From assembly GCA_036272735.1 (NCBI GenBank), contig DATAYF010000702.1:1-25076 (forward strand): a stretch of DNA of 25,076 nucleotides. The letters are read 5' to 3'. The position numbers were made by a program, and so were the translations under genes. Origin of the DNA: DATAYF01 sp036272735. GTDB taxonomy: Bacteria > Chloroflexota > Ktedonobacteria > Ktedonobacterales > Ktedonobacteraceae. Positions within the stretch are counted from its first letter, which is position 1; every line of letters starts with the position of its first letter. The notes below the pieces were generated by a model. That model saw only the letters and a list, made by a program, of their open reading frames with translations, had not been told where the DNA came from and made no database searches. Positions 16,300-24,172 of this stretch are shown in pieces.

Positions 16300-16346
16300 C
16301 CGCCTCTTACCACATCTGAGATAAAAGAAGAAAGGCAATACGACAC

Positions 16347-16928
16347 ATGGCCGAAGAAAAAGAGACTACACCCGAAGAGGATGCACGCATCTGGGAAGAG
16401 AATTTTGGCGTCAGTCCTGAGGAGCGAGCGCGCATTGATGCCAAACTACGTGCTGCCCTGGCGGATATTCGCGCTGGAACAGAACGACCCTATAGCCTTG
16501 CTGGAACTATCCATGAATTTGGCGAAGAGCGGTTTACCGAGGCGTTGCCCGAAATTACCAGCTATCTCACTAGCACGAATGAGCGCCTCCGCTATATGGC
16601 CCTGCATGTCCTGACCTACCATTTCCAGTTGAAGGACTACAAATATGCGGCTGTAAATATGCTCCAGCATGATCCAGACGAGGAATGTCGTCAGCAAGCC
16701 GCTTCAGGGTTAGGAGTGCTGATGAAAAATACTGGGGATCACGAATCGCTTCATGCACTGGCCCAGGCGATGCATAACGAAGAGGAAGACGACTTACTAC
16801 ATTTAAGTGCTTATAGGTCGATGCGTCGCATTGTGCATGATGACCGTAAAGAGCAGAACGAGCTTGACTATGATCGCTTTGTAGCCAGCGACATTGTAGA
16901 TTGGGAGTTCGTGGATAGCTACCTGTAA
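16347..16928 (+). CDS. Putative immunity protein, HEAT-like repeats
   Basis: This acidic 193-residue protein lies 47 bases after the toxin gene, the usual place of an immunity gene. The N-terminus carries two copies of a short unit (TPEEDARIWEENFG then SPEERARIDAKL). Residues 45-165 look like HEAT-type helical pairs: LPEITSYLTSTNERLRYMAL, AVNMLQHDPDEECRQQAASG and ALAQAMHNEEEDDLLHLSAY. HEAT-like repeat proteins and other acidic helical proteins are frequent immunity partners in polymorphic toxin loci. No signal peptide is seen, so it would act in the cytoplasm, as expected for neutralising an RNase-type toxin. A tandem, broken copy follows 26 bases downstream. Confidence 0.7.
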   Translation: MAEEKETTPEEDARIWEENFGVSPEERARIDAKLRAALADIRAGTERPYSLAGTIHEFGEERFTEALPEITSYLTSTNERLRYMALHVLTYHFQLKDYKYAAVNMLQHDPDEECRQQAASGLGVLMKNTGDHESLHALAQAMHNEEEDDLLHLSAYRSMRRIVHDDRKEQNELDYDRFVASDIVDWEFVDSYL

Positions 16929-16954
16929 TCATTATAAGAAATGGAAGTGGGCAT

Positions 16955-17212
16955 ATGGGCGAAGAAGAAGAGGCCACACCTGAAGAGCGCGCACGCATCT
17001 GGGAAGAGAATTTTGGCGTCACCCCCGAGGAGCGCGCACGCATCGACGCCAAACTGAGTGCCGCCCTGGCGGATATTCGCGCTGGACGAGAAGAACCCGA
17101 TGCTTATATTATCCATGAATTTGGTGAAGAACTTTTTACTGAGGCGTTGCCAGAAATCGCCAGCTACCTCACCAGCACGGATGAGCGGGTCCGTTATATG
17201 GCCCTGCATGTC
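16955..17212 (+). pseudogene. Second, truncated copy of the immunity gene, cut by a TnpB element
   Basis: The first 86 residues are a close copy of the 16347 protein (for example ARIWEENFGV, EERARIDAKL, AALADIRAG, EALPEI.SYLTST.ER.RYMALHV), and the DNA is also highly similar, so this is a fairly recent tandem duplication. Homology stops sharply after MALHV at about 17212, where the right end of a TnpB element begins. The frame then runs on into element sequence to 17362, giving a nonsense tail. The remaining ~110 residues are not found on the far side of the element, so the 3' part was deleted or lost in rearrangement. A short chimeric protein could still be made. Confidence 0.85.
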
Positions 17213-17221
17213 GTCAGTTGC

Positions 17222-17241
17222 CCCCGCCCTAAAGGGCGGGG
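17222..17241 (-). ncRNA. Right-end hairpin and presumed 3' scaffold of the TnpB omega-RNA
   Basis: In active TnpB elements the guide (omega) RNA is made from the 3' part of tnpB and the right end, and its guide is the host DNA just past that end. Here the perfect 9-bp GC-rich hairpin is the last structured part. The guide would start at about 17212 and run leftwards into the broken immunity gene. The 5' limit of the RNA cannot be read from the sequence. Confidence 0.45.
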
Positions 17242-18537
17242 CTTGCGTCTGGGCTCCACCGCAACTCGCTATAGCGTTGCCGCCGTAGCGCTTTGGCTTC
17301 TTCGCTCGACACATCGGGGGATACCGACAACATCCCCGTGCGCATCCAGTCTTGCCGGATGAGCAGCGTCCGTAAGGCCACATTTCTGGCACCGATCAGG
17401 TCAGCATGAAGACGATAGTGGCAGCTCTGACAGACGAAGAGCAAGCCCTTGTTGGGACGGTTGTCCTCACAGGTGTGCCCACACCTGGGGCACGCCTGAC
17501 TTGTGTAGTGGGCATCCACTTTCACGGCCATACTGCCTGCTATCAGGGCTTTGTAGGCAATGTAGTGGTGCAACTCCGCAAACGCCCACTTCGAAGCATG
17601 CCTGTTGGCTTTGCGTTGCTTCTTGCTCGCTTTCTTGCCTTTTCTGCGTTTGGTCCGCTCGCGAATGTGTGTCAACTCTTCCAGGCCGATGAGGCTATGT
17701 GGGTGCTGCTCTACGATGCGCCGACTCATCAGATGGTTGGTCGCTTGTTTCAACCGTCTCTCTCGTCCTGCAAGGTCCACCAACCGGCGGGTCGCGGAAC
17801 GAGTGCCTTTCTTTTGCAACCGTTTTCTCAGTCGGGCATAGTGATCAGCTTTAGCTCTGACCTGTTTTCCGGAGTAGAAGGCGGTACCATTGTCCAGGCG
17901 TGCAGTGACCGGAAGACTAGCGCTGCCCCACGTCGACGCCGGCTACGTGCTGATGGGTTTCGGGCGTGGGGTCAGCCACCTCCAGTTCCAGGGTCACGAG
18001 GAGGTAAAACTGCTTGCGGGGCCGGTCATACCACAACCTGGCGGCCCCGATGCGAGCGCCGTGCTGCAGGAGGGCAAGGTGCTTGTGGTAGCCGGTATAA
18101 GGAACAACCACCCGGCCTTCCAACGTCAGAATGCTCACCTGCTCTCCTGGCTTGAGGCTGTAGTCGCGGTGGTAGTTGTAGGCCAGCGTCGGAGAGACAT
18201 ACCTGGGTGGCTGATCCAGGCCCTTGTAGCGCTTCTTGGTATGACCGGCTTGGCGGGCGGCGTTGTTCTGCTTCACCTTCGTCCACAGCGCCTTGTAGGT
18301 CGCTCCGACCTGGCGCGGAACATTACAGGCCATTTGAGCGGGCAGATGATACGTGGCGCGTATTTCTACATACATCTCGTGTTGCAACCACTGCTGGTTG
18401 CTCCTCTTGCCATGGGTAAACGCGTAGCGACTGACCGCGTTCAAGGCATCGCGGTACGCCAGTTGCGTGCGGCGCAAGGCCTGGAACTGGACAGTCGTGG
18501 TCTGCAGTTTCAGTTTGGCGGTAATCATCTGCTTCAT
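17229..18537 (-). pseudogene. tnpB: RNA-guided endonuclease TnpB with one frameshift
   Basis: The protein begins MKQMITAKLKLQTTTVQFQA (ATG at 18535-18537) and shows the whole family layout: N-terminal wedge with ALRRTQLAYRDALN, RuvC-I Asp in HVAGVDVGQR, RuvC-II Glu in LIGLEELTHIRERT, a basic stretch (KRRKGKKASKKQRK), the zinc ribbon CPRCGHTCED and CQSCHYRLHADLIGARN with the last catalytic Asp. A TAG stop follows VDVGQR at about 17917, and the protein resumes one frame over with LPVTARLDNGTAFYSGKQVR, joining the ORF 17229-17819. A single-base indel near 17915-17920 explains this. All catalytic residues are intact, so the break is recent or a sequencing error. Confidence 0.85.
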
Positions 18538-18590
18538 AGAACAAGTGTACTGTGGCTCACAGAATTTTTCAAGGCTAAGATCTGCGAATG

Positions 18591-19187
18591 AATCTCTTCT
18601 CCCCAACCCAGACCCTCCAGAAGGACTCGCCATTCTTCCCCAGGCGTGAACGCCAGGGACTCCTGGCTCGATAGGTTCAGTCTGAGCCGCTCTTTCTCTT
18701 GCTCAACGGTTTCCGGTGTGGAGGTATTGGCAAAGGCTTTTGCCATCACAAGCATACTCTATGAGTGGCCTTCGTGCCAAATTATCTTCTGAGTTCTGAC
18801 AGAACCGTTGCCAATGCTGCCGATCGAACGGAGCGGTAGGTGGTATGATCCAGGTTCGCCTGGAAGTGAGCGAGTTCCATGTCCAAAGCTTGCTTTGCCT
18901 TGCTGTACAGGAGGTACTTTTTGCTCAACCAGCGCCGATAGGTACCCTGGAAGAGGAATATGGTCAGCTTCTTCAACACGCCTAGCAGGATCAACTTTTT
19001 CATAACACCCGGTGAACTTTCCAGCGACACGGTTTCGCCACCGCTTTACTCAGCAAATTATGTTACAATAGTTTTATCTGCATGGTTGGCAGATTGGTGG
19101 CGCTAGCAACCGTCAACCTGAATCCGCACGAGAAGCTACTTCTCACACTATGGTGACGCAAGCGCATAGAAAAGAGAAAGACATTTT
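18591..19187. other. Gap without a confirmed gene; two short minus-strand open frames
   Basis: Two consecutive minus-strand frames occur: 18782-19030 (82 codons, basic, RRWLSKKYLLYSKAKQALDM) and 18534-18755 (73 codons, EKERLRLNLSSQESLAFTPG, GEEWRVLLEGLG). Their compositions look protein-like, and the second ends inside the TnpB element, so it may be a gene tail cut by the insertion. I recognise no family. The plus strand does not contain the missing half of the immunity gene. The far end holds the promoter-like signal of the next gene. Confidence 0.35.
19064..19069 (+). promoter_or_regulatory. Possible -10 box (TACAAT) for the Asp-box protein gene
   Basis: TATGTTACAATAG with TACAAT at 19064-19069, about 120 bases before the ATG at 19188. 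No convincing -35 at 17 bases. The same TTACAAT occurs in the promoter at 14364. Confidence 0.35.
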
Positions 19188-22100
19188 ATGGGAAACGAAC
19201 AGGGGATACCATCCAAACCTCAAAGCAACCGGACAGCTCACACACCGTCTACAGAGACTGCAGAGCATGCGTTTGGAGTCGATCCCAACCTACTGAACTC
19301 GTTTGAATGGCGCTTGATTGGTCCTTATCGTGCTGGTCGAGTCGTCGCTGTTGCAGGTGATCCAACCGATTCGCAGGTATTCTACTTGGGCTCGACGGGT
19401 GGTGGCGTCTGGAAGACAACTGATGGCGGACTGATCTGGGAAAACATATCTGACGGCTTCTTTAAACGTGCATCGGTTGGTGCGATAGCTGTCTCAGCAT
19501 CCGATCCTAACGTGCTCTATGTTGGCATGGGCGAGTCGACCATTCGTGGTAACGTTTCGCACGGAGATGGCGTCTACAAGTCGACCGACAAGGGCAAGAC
19601 TTGGGGACATCTCGGTCTGGAGAATACGCGCAATATTGCCAAGGTGCGTGTTCATCCTCAAAATCCTGACTTGGTGTATATCGCAGCATTGGGACATGCG
19701 CACGGATCAAACCACGAGCGGGGAGTATATCGCTCGTGCGATGGCGGCAAGACCTGGGAACAGGTACTATTTCGCAGTGACAAAGCAGGAGCTATTGATC
19801 TCTCAATGGACCCGAACAACCCTCGCATCCTGTATGCTGCCTTCTGGGAGGCCCGGCGCCTGCCACATACGTTCATAAGCGGTGGTGAGGACAGCGGCAT
19901 TTTCAAATCAACCGATGGCGGCGACACCTGGACTGAGATCACACGCAATCCGGGGCTGCCGCAGGGCTTGTTGGGCAAGATCGGTATAACTGTCTCACCA
20001 GCCCGGTCAGGCCGCGTCTGGGCACTTATCGAAGCTGAAGATGGAGCGCTCTTCCGCTCAGATGACAGTGGCGAGACCTGGCAGCGGCTCAGTGAGGAGG
20101 GAGGTCTGCGCCATCGCGCATGGTACTATACGCATGTCCAGGCACATCCGCAGGACCCGGATACGCTCTGGATAATGAATGTGCAGTTCTGGAAATCGAT
20201 AGATGGCGGGCGTACATTCTTTAATCTGCCGACACCTCATGCAGATAATCACGATCTCTGGATCGATCCACACAATCCCCAGCGCGTCATCGAAGGCAAT
20301 GATGGGGGGGCCAACGTGTCCTTCAATGGCGGCGATAGCTGGTCTTCAAGCTACAATCAGCCTACCATGGAGTTCTATCACGTCACAACCGATGCCCAGA
20401 TCCCTTACCGGGTCTACGGCGCTCAGCAGGATAACACGACGATCTGTCTTCCTAGTCGCTCACCTCTGGCTGGCATTACTCAACTGGATTGGTATGATAT
20501 TGGAGGAGGCGAGAGCGGCTATATCGCCGTGCGGTCCGATGATCCGAACATTGTCTATGCAGGGAGCTATCAAGGACTCATCACCCGCTACGACCACCGG
20601 ACGCGCCAGTCACGCAACATCTCCGTCTGGCCCGAAATGGCGGCGGGCTGGGGCGCGAAAGACCAGAAGTACCGCTTCCAGTGGACGGCGCCTATCATGC
20701 TTTCACCTCATGATCCGAACATCCTCTATATCACCGGAAACCATGCGTTCCGCTCGACGGACGAGGGCAATAGCTGGCAGATGATCAGCCCTGATCTTAC
20801 TCGCAATGATAGTACGAAATTGGAGGCATCCGGTGGCCCAATCACCAGGGATAATACGGGAGCAGAGTACTACTGTACCATCTTTGCCTTCGCTGAGTCG
20901 CCAATTGAACGTGGACTGCTGTGGGCTGGCTCGGACGATGGCCTGATCCACATTTCGCGCGATAATGGCGAGACCTGGAAGAACGTGACTCCTCCCGCGT
21001 TGCCCGAATGGGCTCTCATCAGCATCATTGAGCCTTCTCCACATGATCCGGCGACGGCCTATATCGCGGCAACTTGCTATAAGTTGGAGGATTTCCAGCC
21101 CTACCTCTTCAAAACCAACGATTACGGCGCAACCTGGACAAAGATTACCACAGGCATCCGCGAGAACGACTTCACACGGGTGATCCGGGAAGATCCTGCA
21201 CGGCGTGGATTGCTGTATGCGGGAACAGAGACGGGGATCTATGTTTCGTTTGACGACGGAGAGCACTGGCAGTCGTTGCAGTTGAATTTGCCGGTGGTGC
21301 CCATCCACGACCTGGTAATCAAGGATACCGACCTCATTGTGGCAACGCATGGGCGTTCGTTCTGGATTCTTGATGACGTCACGCCACTGCGTCGTATAAA
21401 CGAAGAAGTGCAGAATAGTCCTGTTTACCTGTTCACCCCACGCTCCACCATCCGCTTCATGACGGTTGGCGGTTTCTCCCAGGTGTCGCCCTCCGGCTTG
21501 TATTATCGCAAGACAGGGGTCACAACGGTAATCGCTCGAAGGAAGCAGAAACCCAATGGTGGAACCGTCGACTACAATCTGGATGCCGGGCAGAACCCGC
21601 CCGATGGAGTGATTGTAACCTATTCCCTGAAGCAGAAGCCCGAAGAGGAAGTCAAGCTGGCTTTCCTCGATGCTCAGGGTAAAGAGATTAGAGCATTTTC
21701 AAGCGAAGAGAAGCAGGATCAGATTCCTGGCGCTGAGACGACTCCAGGTAATAAAGAGAAAAAGGAACTGTATATACCCAAAGAGGCGGGCACAAATCGT
21801 TTTGTCTGGGACATGCGCTATCTTGGCCCAACGAAGGTGGATGGATTCATAGGAGGAGATGATGCCCTGGCAGGACCGGTCGTATCCCCTGGCACATACC
21901 AGATGCAACTGAGCGTTGGCGATCAGGTGCGTTCCGTCGTTTTCGAGGTGCAGAAAGATCCGCGCGTGACGGCGACACAGGAAGATCTGGACGCACAACT
22001 CGAACTGCGCTTGCGCATACGAGATAAGCTCTCGGAAACCCACGATGCCATCAATAGACTCAGGAATCTCAGGGGACAGGTGGAGGATTGGGCACGACGC

Positions 22101-22448
22101 ACACACGACCAGGAGAATCACAAAGCAATCGAGGATGCCAGTAAAGCCGTAAAAGAGAAGCTCTCTGTTATCGAAGAGGAGCTTATCCAGGTGAAGGCGA
22201 AGGTCAGACAGGACGCCTTGAATCACCCAGCTAAGCTCAATGCCAAGCTTGCGGCCCTCGCTGGCGTGGTTTCCAGCGCCGATGCTGCTCCGACGCGGCA
22301 AGCGTATGAGCTTTTCAATGACCTTGCGGTCCGCATCGATACACAACTGAAGCTCTTGCAAGAAGTTATCGAGACGGATGTGCATGACTTCAATGCGTTA
22401 ATGCGCGACTTGGGCGTGCCGGCGGTTATCCCGCAACAGCTGGCATAG
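19188..22448 (+). CDS. Large Asp-box (BNR/VPS10-like) beta-propeller protein
   Basis: The 1086-residue protein belongs to the bacterial family annotated as glycosyl hydrolase/sortilin-like or YVTN/BNR-repeat proteins. It opens FEWRLIGPYRAGRVVAVAGD and carries eleven Asp-box motifs (SxDxGxTW), at about residues 77, 132, 183, 241, 291, 337, 378, 523, 590, 643 and 687, e.g. STDKGKTW, SDDSGETW and SRDNGETW. They fit two propellers or one large ten-bladed type. After ATHGRSFWILDD (about 720) follow a beta-rich part, NRFVWDMRYLGP (about 870) and a charged helical region (960-1045), likely coiled coil. No signal peptide or membrane span is seen, which is odd for a family usually exported. The Asp box alone does not show catalysis; the enzyme activity is unproven. 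Confidence 0.88.
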   Translation: MGNEQGIPSKPQSNRTAHTPSTETAEHAFGVDPNLLNSFEWRLIGPYRAGRVVAVAGDPTDSQVFYLGSTGGGVWKTTDGGLIWENISDGFFKRASVGAIAVSASDPNVLYVGMGESTIRGNVSHGDGVYKSTDKGKTWGHLGLENTRNIAKVRVHPQNPDLVYIAALGHAHGSNHERGVYRSCDGGKTWEQVLFRSDKAGAIDLSMDPNNPRILYAAFWEARRLPHTFISGGEDSGIFKSTDGGDTWTEITRNPGLPQGLLGKIGITVSPARSGRVWALIEAEDGALFRSDDSGETWQRLSEEGGLRHRAWYYTHVQAHPQDPDTLWIMNVQFWKSIDGGRTFFNLPTPHADNHDLWIDPHNPQRVIEGNDGGANVSFNGGDSWSSSYNQPTMEFYHVTTDAQIPYRVYGAQQDNTTICLPSRSPLAGITQLDWYDIGGGESGYIAVRSDDPNIVYAGSYQGLITRYDHRTRQSRNISVWPEMAAGWGAKDQKYRFQWTAPIMLSPHDPNILYITGNHAFRSTDEGNSWQMISPDLTRNDSTKLEASGGPITRDNTGAEYYCTIFAFAESPIERGLLWAGSDDGLIHISRDNGETWKNVTPPALPEWALISIIEPSPHDPATAYIAATCYKLEDFQPYLFKTNDYGATWTKITTGIRENDFTRVIREDPARRGLLYAGTETGIYVSFDDGEHWQSLQLNLPVVPIHDLVIKDTDLIVATHGRSFWILDDVTPLRRINEEVQNSPVYLFTPRSTIRFMTVGGFSQVSPSGLYYRKTGVTTVIARRKQKPNGGTVDYNLDAGQNPPDGVIVTYSLKQKPEEEVKLAFLDAQGKEIRAFSSEEKQDQIPGAETTPGNKEKKELYIPKEAGTNRFVWDMRYLGPTKVDGFIGGDDALAGPVVSPGTYQMQLSVGDQVRSVVFEVQKDPRVTATQEDLDAQLELRLRIRDKLSETHDAINRLRNLRGQVEDWARRTHDQENHKAIEDASKAVKEKLSVIEEELIQVKAKVRQDALNHPAKLNAKLAALAGVVSSADAAPTRQAYELFNDLAVRIDTQLKLLQEVIETDVHDFNALMRDLGVPAVIPQQLA

Positions 22449-22462
22449 TTTTTTAGGCGGAT

Positions 22463-22507
22463 CTCGGTCCATAGGGGCGAGGCTTAACCTCGCCCCTATG
22501 GACCGAG
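22463..22507. terminator. Perfect 20-bp inverted repeat after the Asp-box gene
   Basis: Arms 22463-22482 and 22488-22507 are exact complements around the loop CTTAA. It begins 15 bases after the stop of the Asp-box gene, preceded by TTTTTT (22449-22454) and not followed by a U run, so it would be a terminator on the minus strand or an mRNA-stabilising hairpin on the plus strand. Its sequence is unrelated to the other palindromes of the window. Confidence 0.6.
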
Positions 22508-22540
22508 CATAGTTGTTTTGCGAAAGGTAAGATTGAACTC

Positions 22541-22780
22541 ATGAGAACCACATTGAGACGGCGTTTCTGGATTGAGACGGCTATAGCAATTGTTACCAGT
22601 ATTTTGTTCGTGATCACTTTGGTGCAGAGGGATTGGATCGAAACCGTCTTTGGCATCGATCCCGATAACCACAGTGGAGCCCTTGAGTGGCTAATCATAG
22701 GAGGTTTATTAATTGTGACGATCACGCTATTCACGCTGGCAAGCTATGAGTGGCGCAGAGCTCGGATCGCCATTTCCTGA
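22541..22780 (+). CDS. Small membrane protein with two spans (79 aa)
   Basis: Not recognised as a known family. It has a basic start (MRTTLRRRFW), a first hydrophobic span (about 12-28, ETAIAIVTSILFVITLV), a polar loop with QRDWIETVFGIDPDNHSG, a second span (about 48-66, LEWLIIGGLLIVTITLFTLA) and a basic end (YEWRRARIAIS). Charges predict both ends inside. Similar short two-span proteins are common hypothetical genes in soil bacteria. CGAAAGG lies about 15 bases before the ATG, a weakly placed ribosome site. It lies 92 bases after the Asp-box gene, beyond a hairpin, so may or may not share its transcript. Confidence 0.7.
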   Translation: MRTTLRRRFWIETAIAIVTSILFVITLVQRDWIETVFGIDPDNHSGALEWLIIGGLLIVTITLFTLASYEWRRARIAIS

Positions 22781-23163
22781 TTCACTAGTGTGTAACGGGA
22801 GCGCTATGTCATACCTGAATCTCATTTGGCACCTGCCTACCTTTTAAACACCTGAGAGTCATCTGCATTATTCGGTGCGGCTGTACTGGCTACTTGGGAT
22901 ATCCGTTCAGGCAATTGGCAGCTTGCACGCGACAGAACCTGCCTCCTTGCGCAGCATATGAGATGCAAGTACCATCAACAACGTCCATTCTGCTCGTACT
23001 CTTTGGCCAGATGTCTATTTTTACGAAGGAGAGATTCAATTCGTAGGTTGTGTTCACCTTCATCAAGCAACGAATCTGCTCCAGCTGAGGCGCGCTCCAG
23101 GCATGTTTTTTGCGTTGGATCAAACCATCGACGACTTCCCTTGTGCTCGGAACGCTTGCCGAC
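22781..23163. other. Intergenic stretch, no confident gene
   Basis: About 380 bases. A minus-strand open frame at 22890-23243 overlaps the transposase relic, has no ribosome site and no family features. No inverted terminal repeat of the transposase relic could be identified here by eye. Confidence 0.35.
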
Positions 23164-24172
23164 ATGACCAGAGGAAAATCCGAACTGCTTGCGGAAAACG
23201 CCCTGTTACGGTACCAGCTGATCATTCTCCATCGACAGGTCAAACACCTCGTCTATTCTCGTCTATCTGAAGACTGATCGGTTTCTCCTGGTGGTTCTCG
23301 CCAGGATGGTTCGGACCTGGAAACAAGCGCTTTTCCTCGTCCAGGAAGACAACGCTCCTGCGTTGACATCGTGAAGTTCTTCCGCTTGTTTTGGAAGCAC
23401 ACATTGAAAGCGCACTCAAGCAAGCCTCGGCTCTCGTGCGAGACAATCACGTTGATCAAGGAGATGACAGCAAGCAACCGACTCCTGGGGCGCTGAGCAC
23501 ATCCGCGGGGATCTCCTCAAGTTGGATATTCGAGTGAGTAAACGGATAATTCAACGGTACATGAAGCAGATTTGCCCAAAACGAGCCCGTGGGCAGAACT
23601 GGAAAACGTTTCTACGTAATCATGCCGCAGAGGTGTGTGGGGGGCCTGCGATTTCTTGCAAAGGACGGATCTTTTCTTCCGTTCGCTCTTTGCTTTCTTT
23701 ATCATCGACCTGAAGTTAGGAAGGTCATCCATGTCAATGTGACGCGCTCTCCCAGCGATCTGTGGGTCGCGCAACAACTGCGGGAGACCACTCCGTATGG
23801 GCAACCCCCAACCTATCCCGGGATAATGATTGCAAATTCGGGCCGAATGTTGCACGAGTAGCAGCAACACGTGGTATCAACGTGCTTCGAACACCGTACC
23901 AGACGCCACGTGCCAATGCCGTCTGTGAACGCTTTTTGGAAAGTGTGAGACGAGCATGCCTGAATCACTTCCTGATCTTCCAGGAGAAGCAGCGTTATCG
24001 CCTGCTCAAAGCGTATGTCGTGTTCTTCAACCAGACTCGACCCCACCAAGGGCTTGGGCAGCGGATTCCAGACCCGACAGTTCCATCTACTCCTCTCTCA
24101 AACCCGCCGAACCAGGTGATCGCCGTTCCCGTGTTGGGTGGATTACACCATGACTATCGCAGAACGGCATAA
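23164..24172 (+). pseudogene. DDE (rve integrase-core) transposase relic, multiply broken
   Basis: Fragments in order across three frames rebuild one transposase. ELLAENALLRYQLIILHRQV opens it (from 23164, then a stop). Next come DRFLLVVLARMVRTWKQALF (23276 on), LFWKHTLKAHSSKPRLSCET, WGAEHIRGDLLKLDIRVSKR and IQRYMKQICPKRARG. The catalytic part follows: a damaged first-Asp region near 23640, a second Asp in SRDNDCKFG (about 23815) and the Glu region NAVCERFLESVRRACLNHF, ending FFNQTRPHQGLGQRIPDP and HHDYRRTA*. At least four frameshifts plus a TGA in place of a Trp codon are needed, so it is dead. The core resembles IS3/IS481-type rve transposases of Chloroflexota; exact IS family not assigned. 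Last part (23762-24172) is one intact frame. Confidence 0.8.

Larger units (their letters stand above)
17213..18590 (-). mobile_element. TnpB-only insertion element (IS200/IS605 superfamily, IS1341-like)
   Basis: The element lies on the minus strand. Its right end is at 17213-17241: the hairpin CCCCGCCCT/AGGGCGGGG (17222-17230 and 17233-17241, loop AA) followed by GCAACTGAC on the minus strand, a typical TnpB-element terminus. The tnpB gene reads leftwards toward it. The left end is not certain; about 18590 is chosen because an unrelated open frame starts there and the DNA before the tnpB start (TTGAAAAATTCTGTGAGCC on minus) looks like a leader. No tnpA is present, so it would need help in trans to move. 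Confidence 0.7.

Noticed and set aside
18541..18585. Possible resumption of the broken immunity gene right of the TnpB element (LTEFFKAK resembling LTYHFQLK)
   Set aside because: The similarity covers only about eight residues, is weak at DNA level and is followed at once by a stop; chance is the simpler explanation.
17406..18591. Two long plus-strand frames (17406-18155 and 17890-18591) across the second TnpB element
   Set aside because: Antisense to tnpB, whose complete motif set fixes the minus strand.
21699..22385. 228-codon minus-strand frame in the Asp-box gene
   Set aside because: Shadow of the charged helical C-terminal region of a continuous 1086-residue gene.
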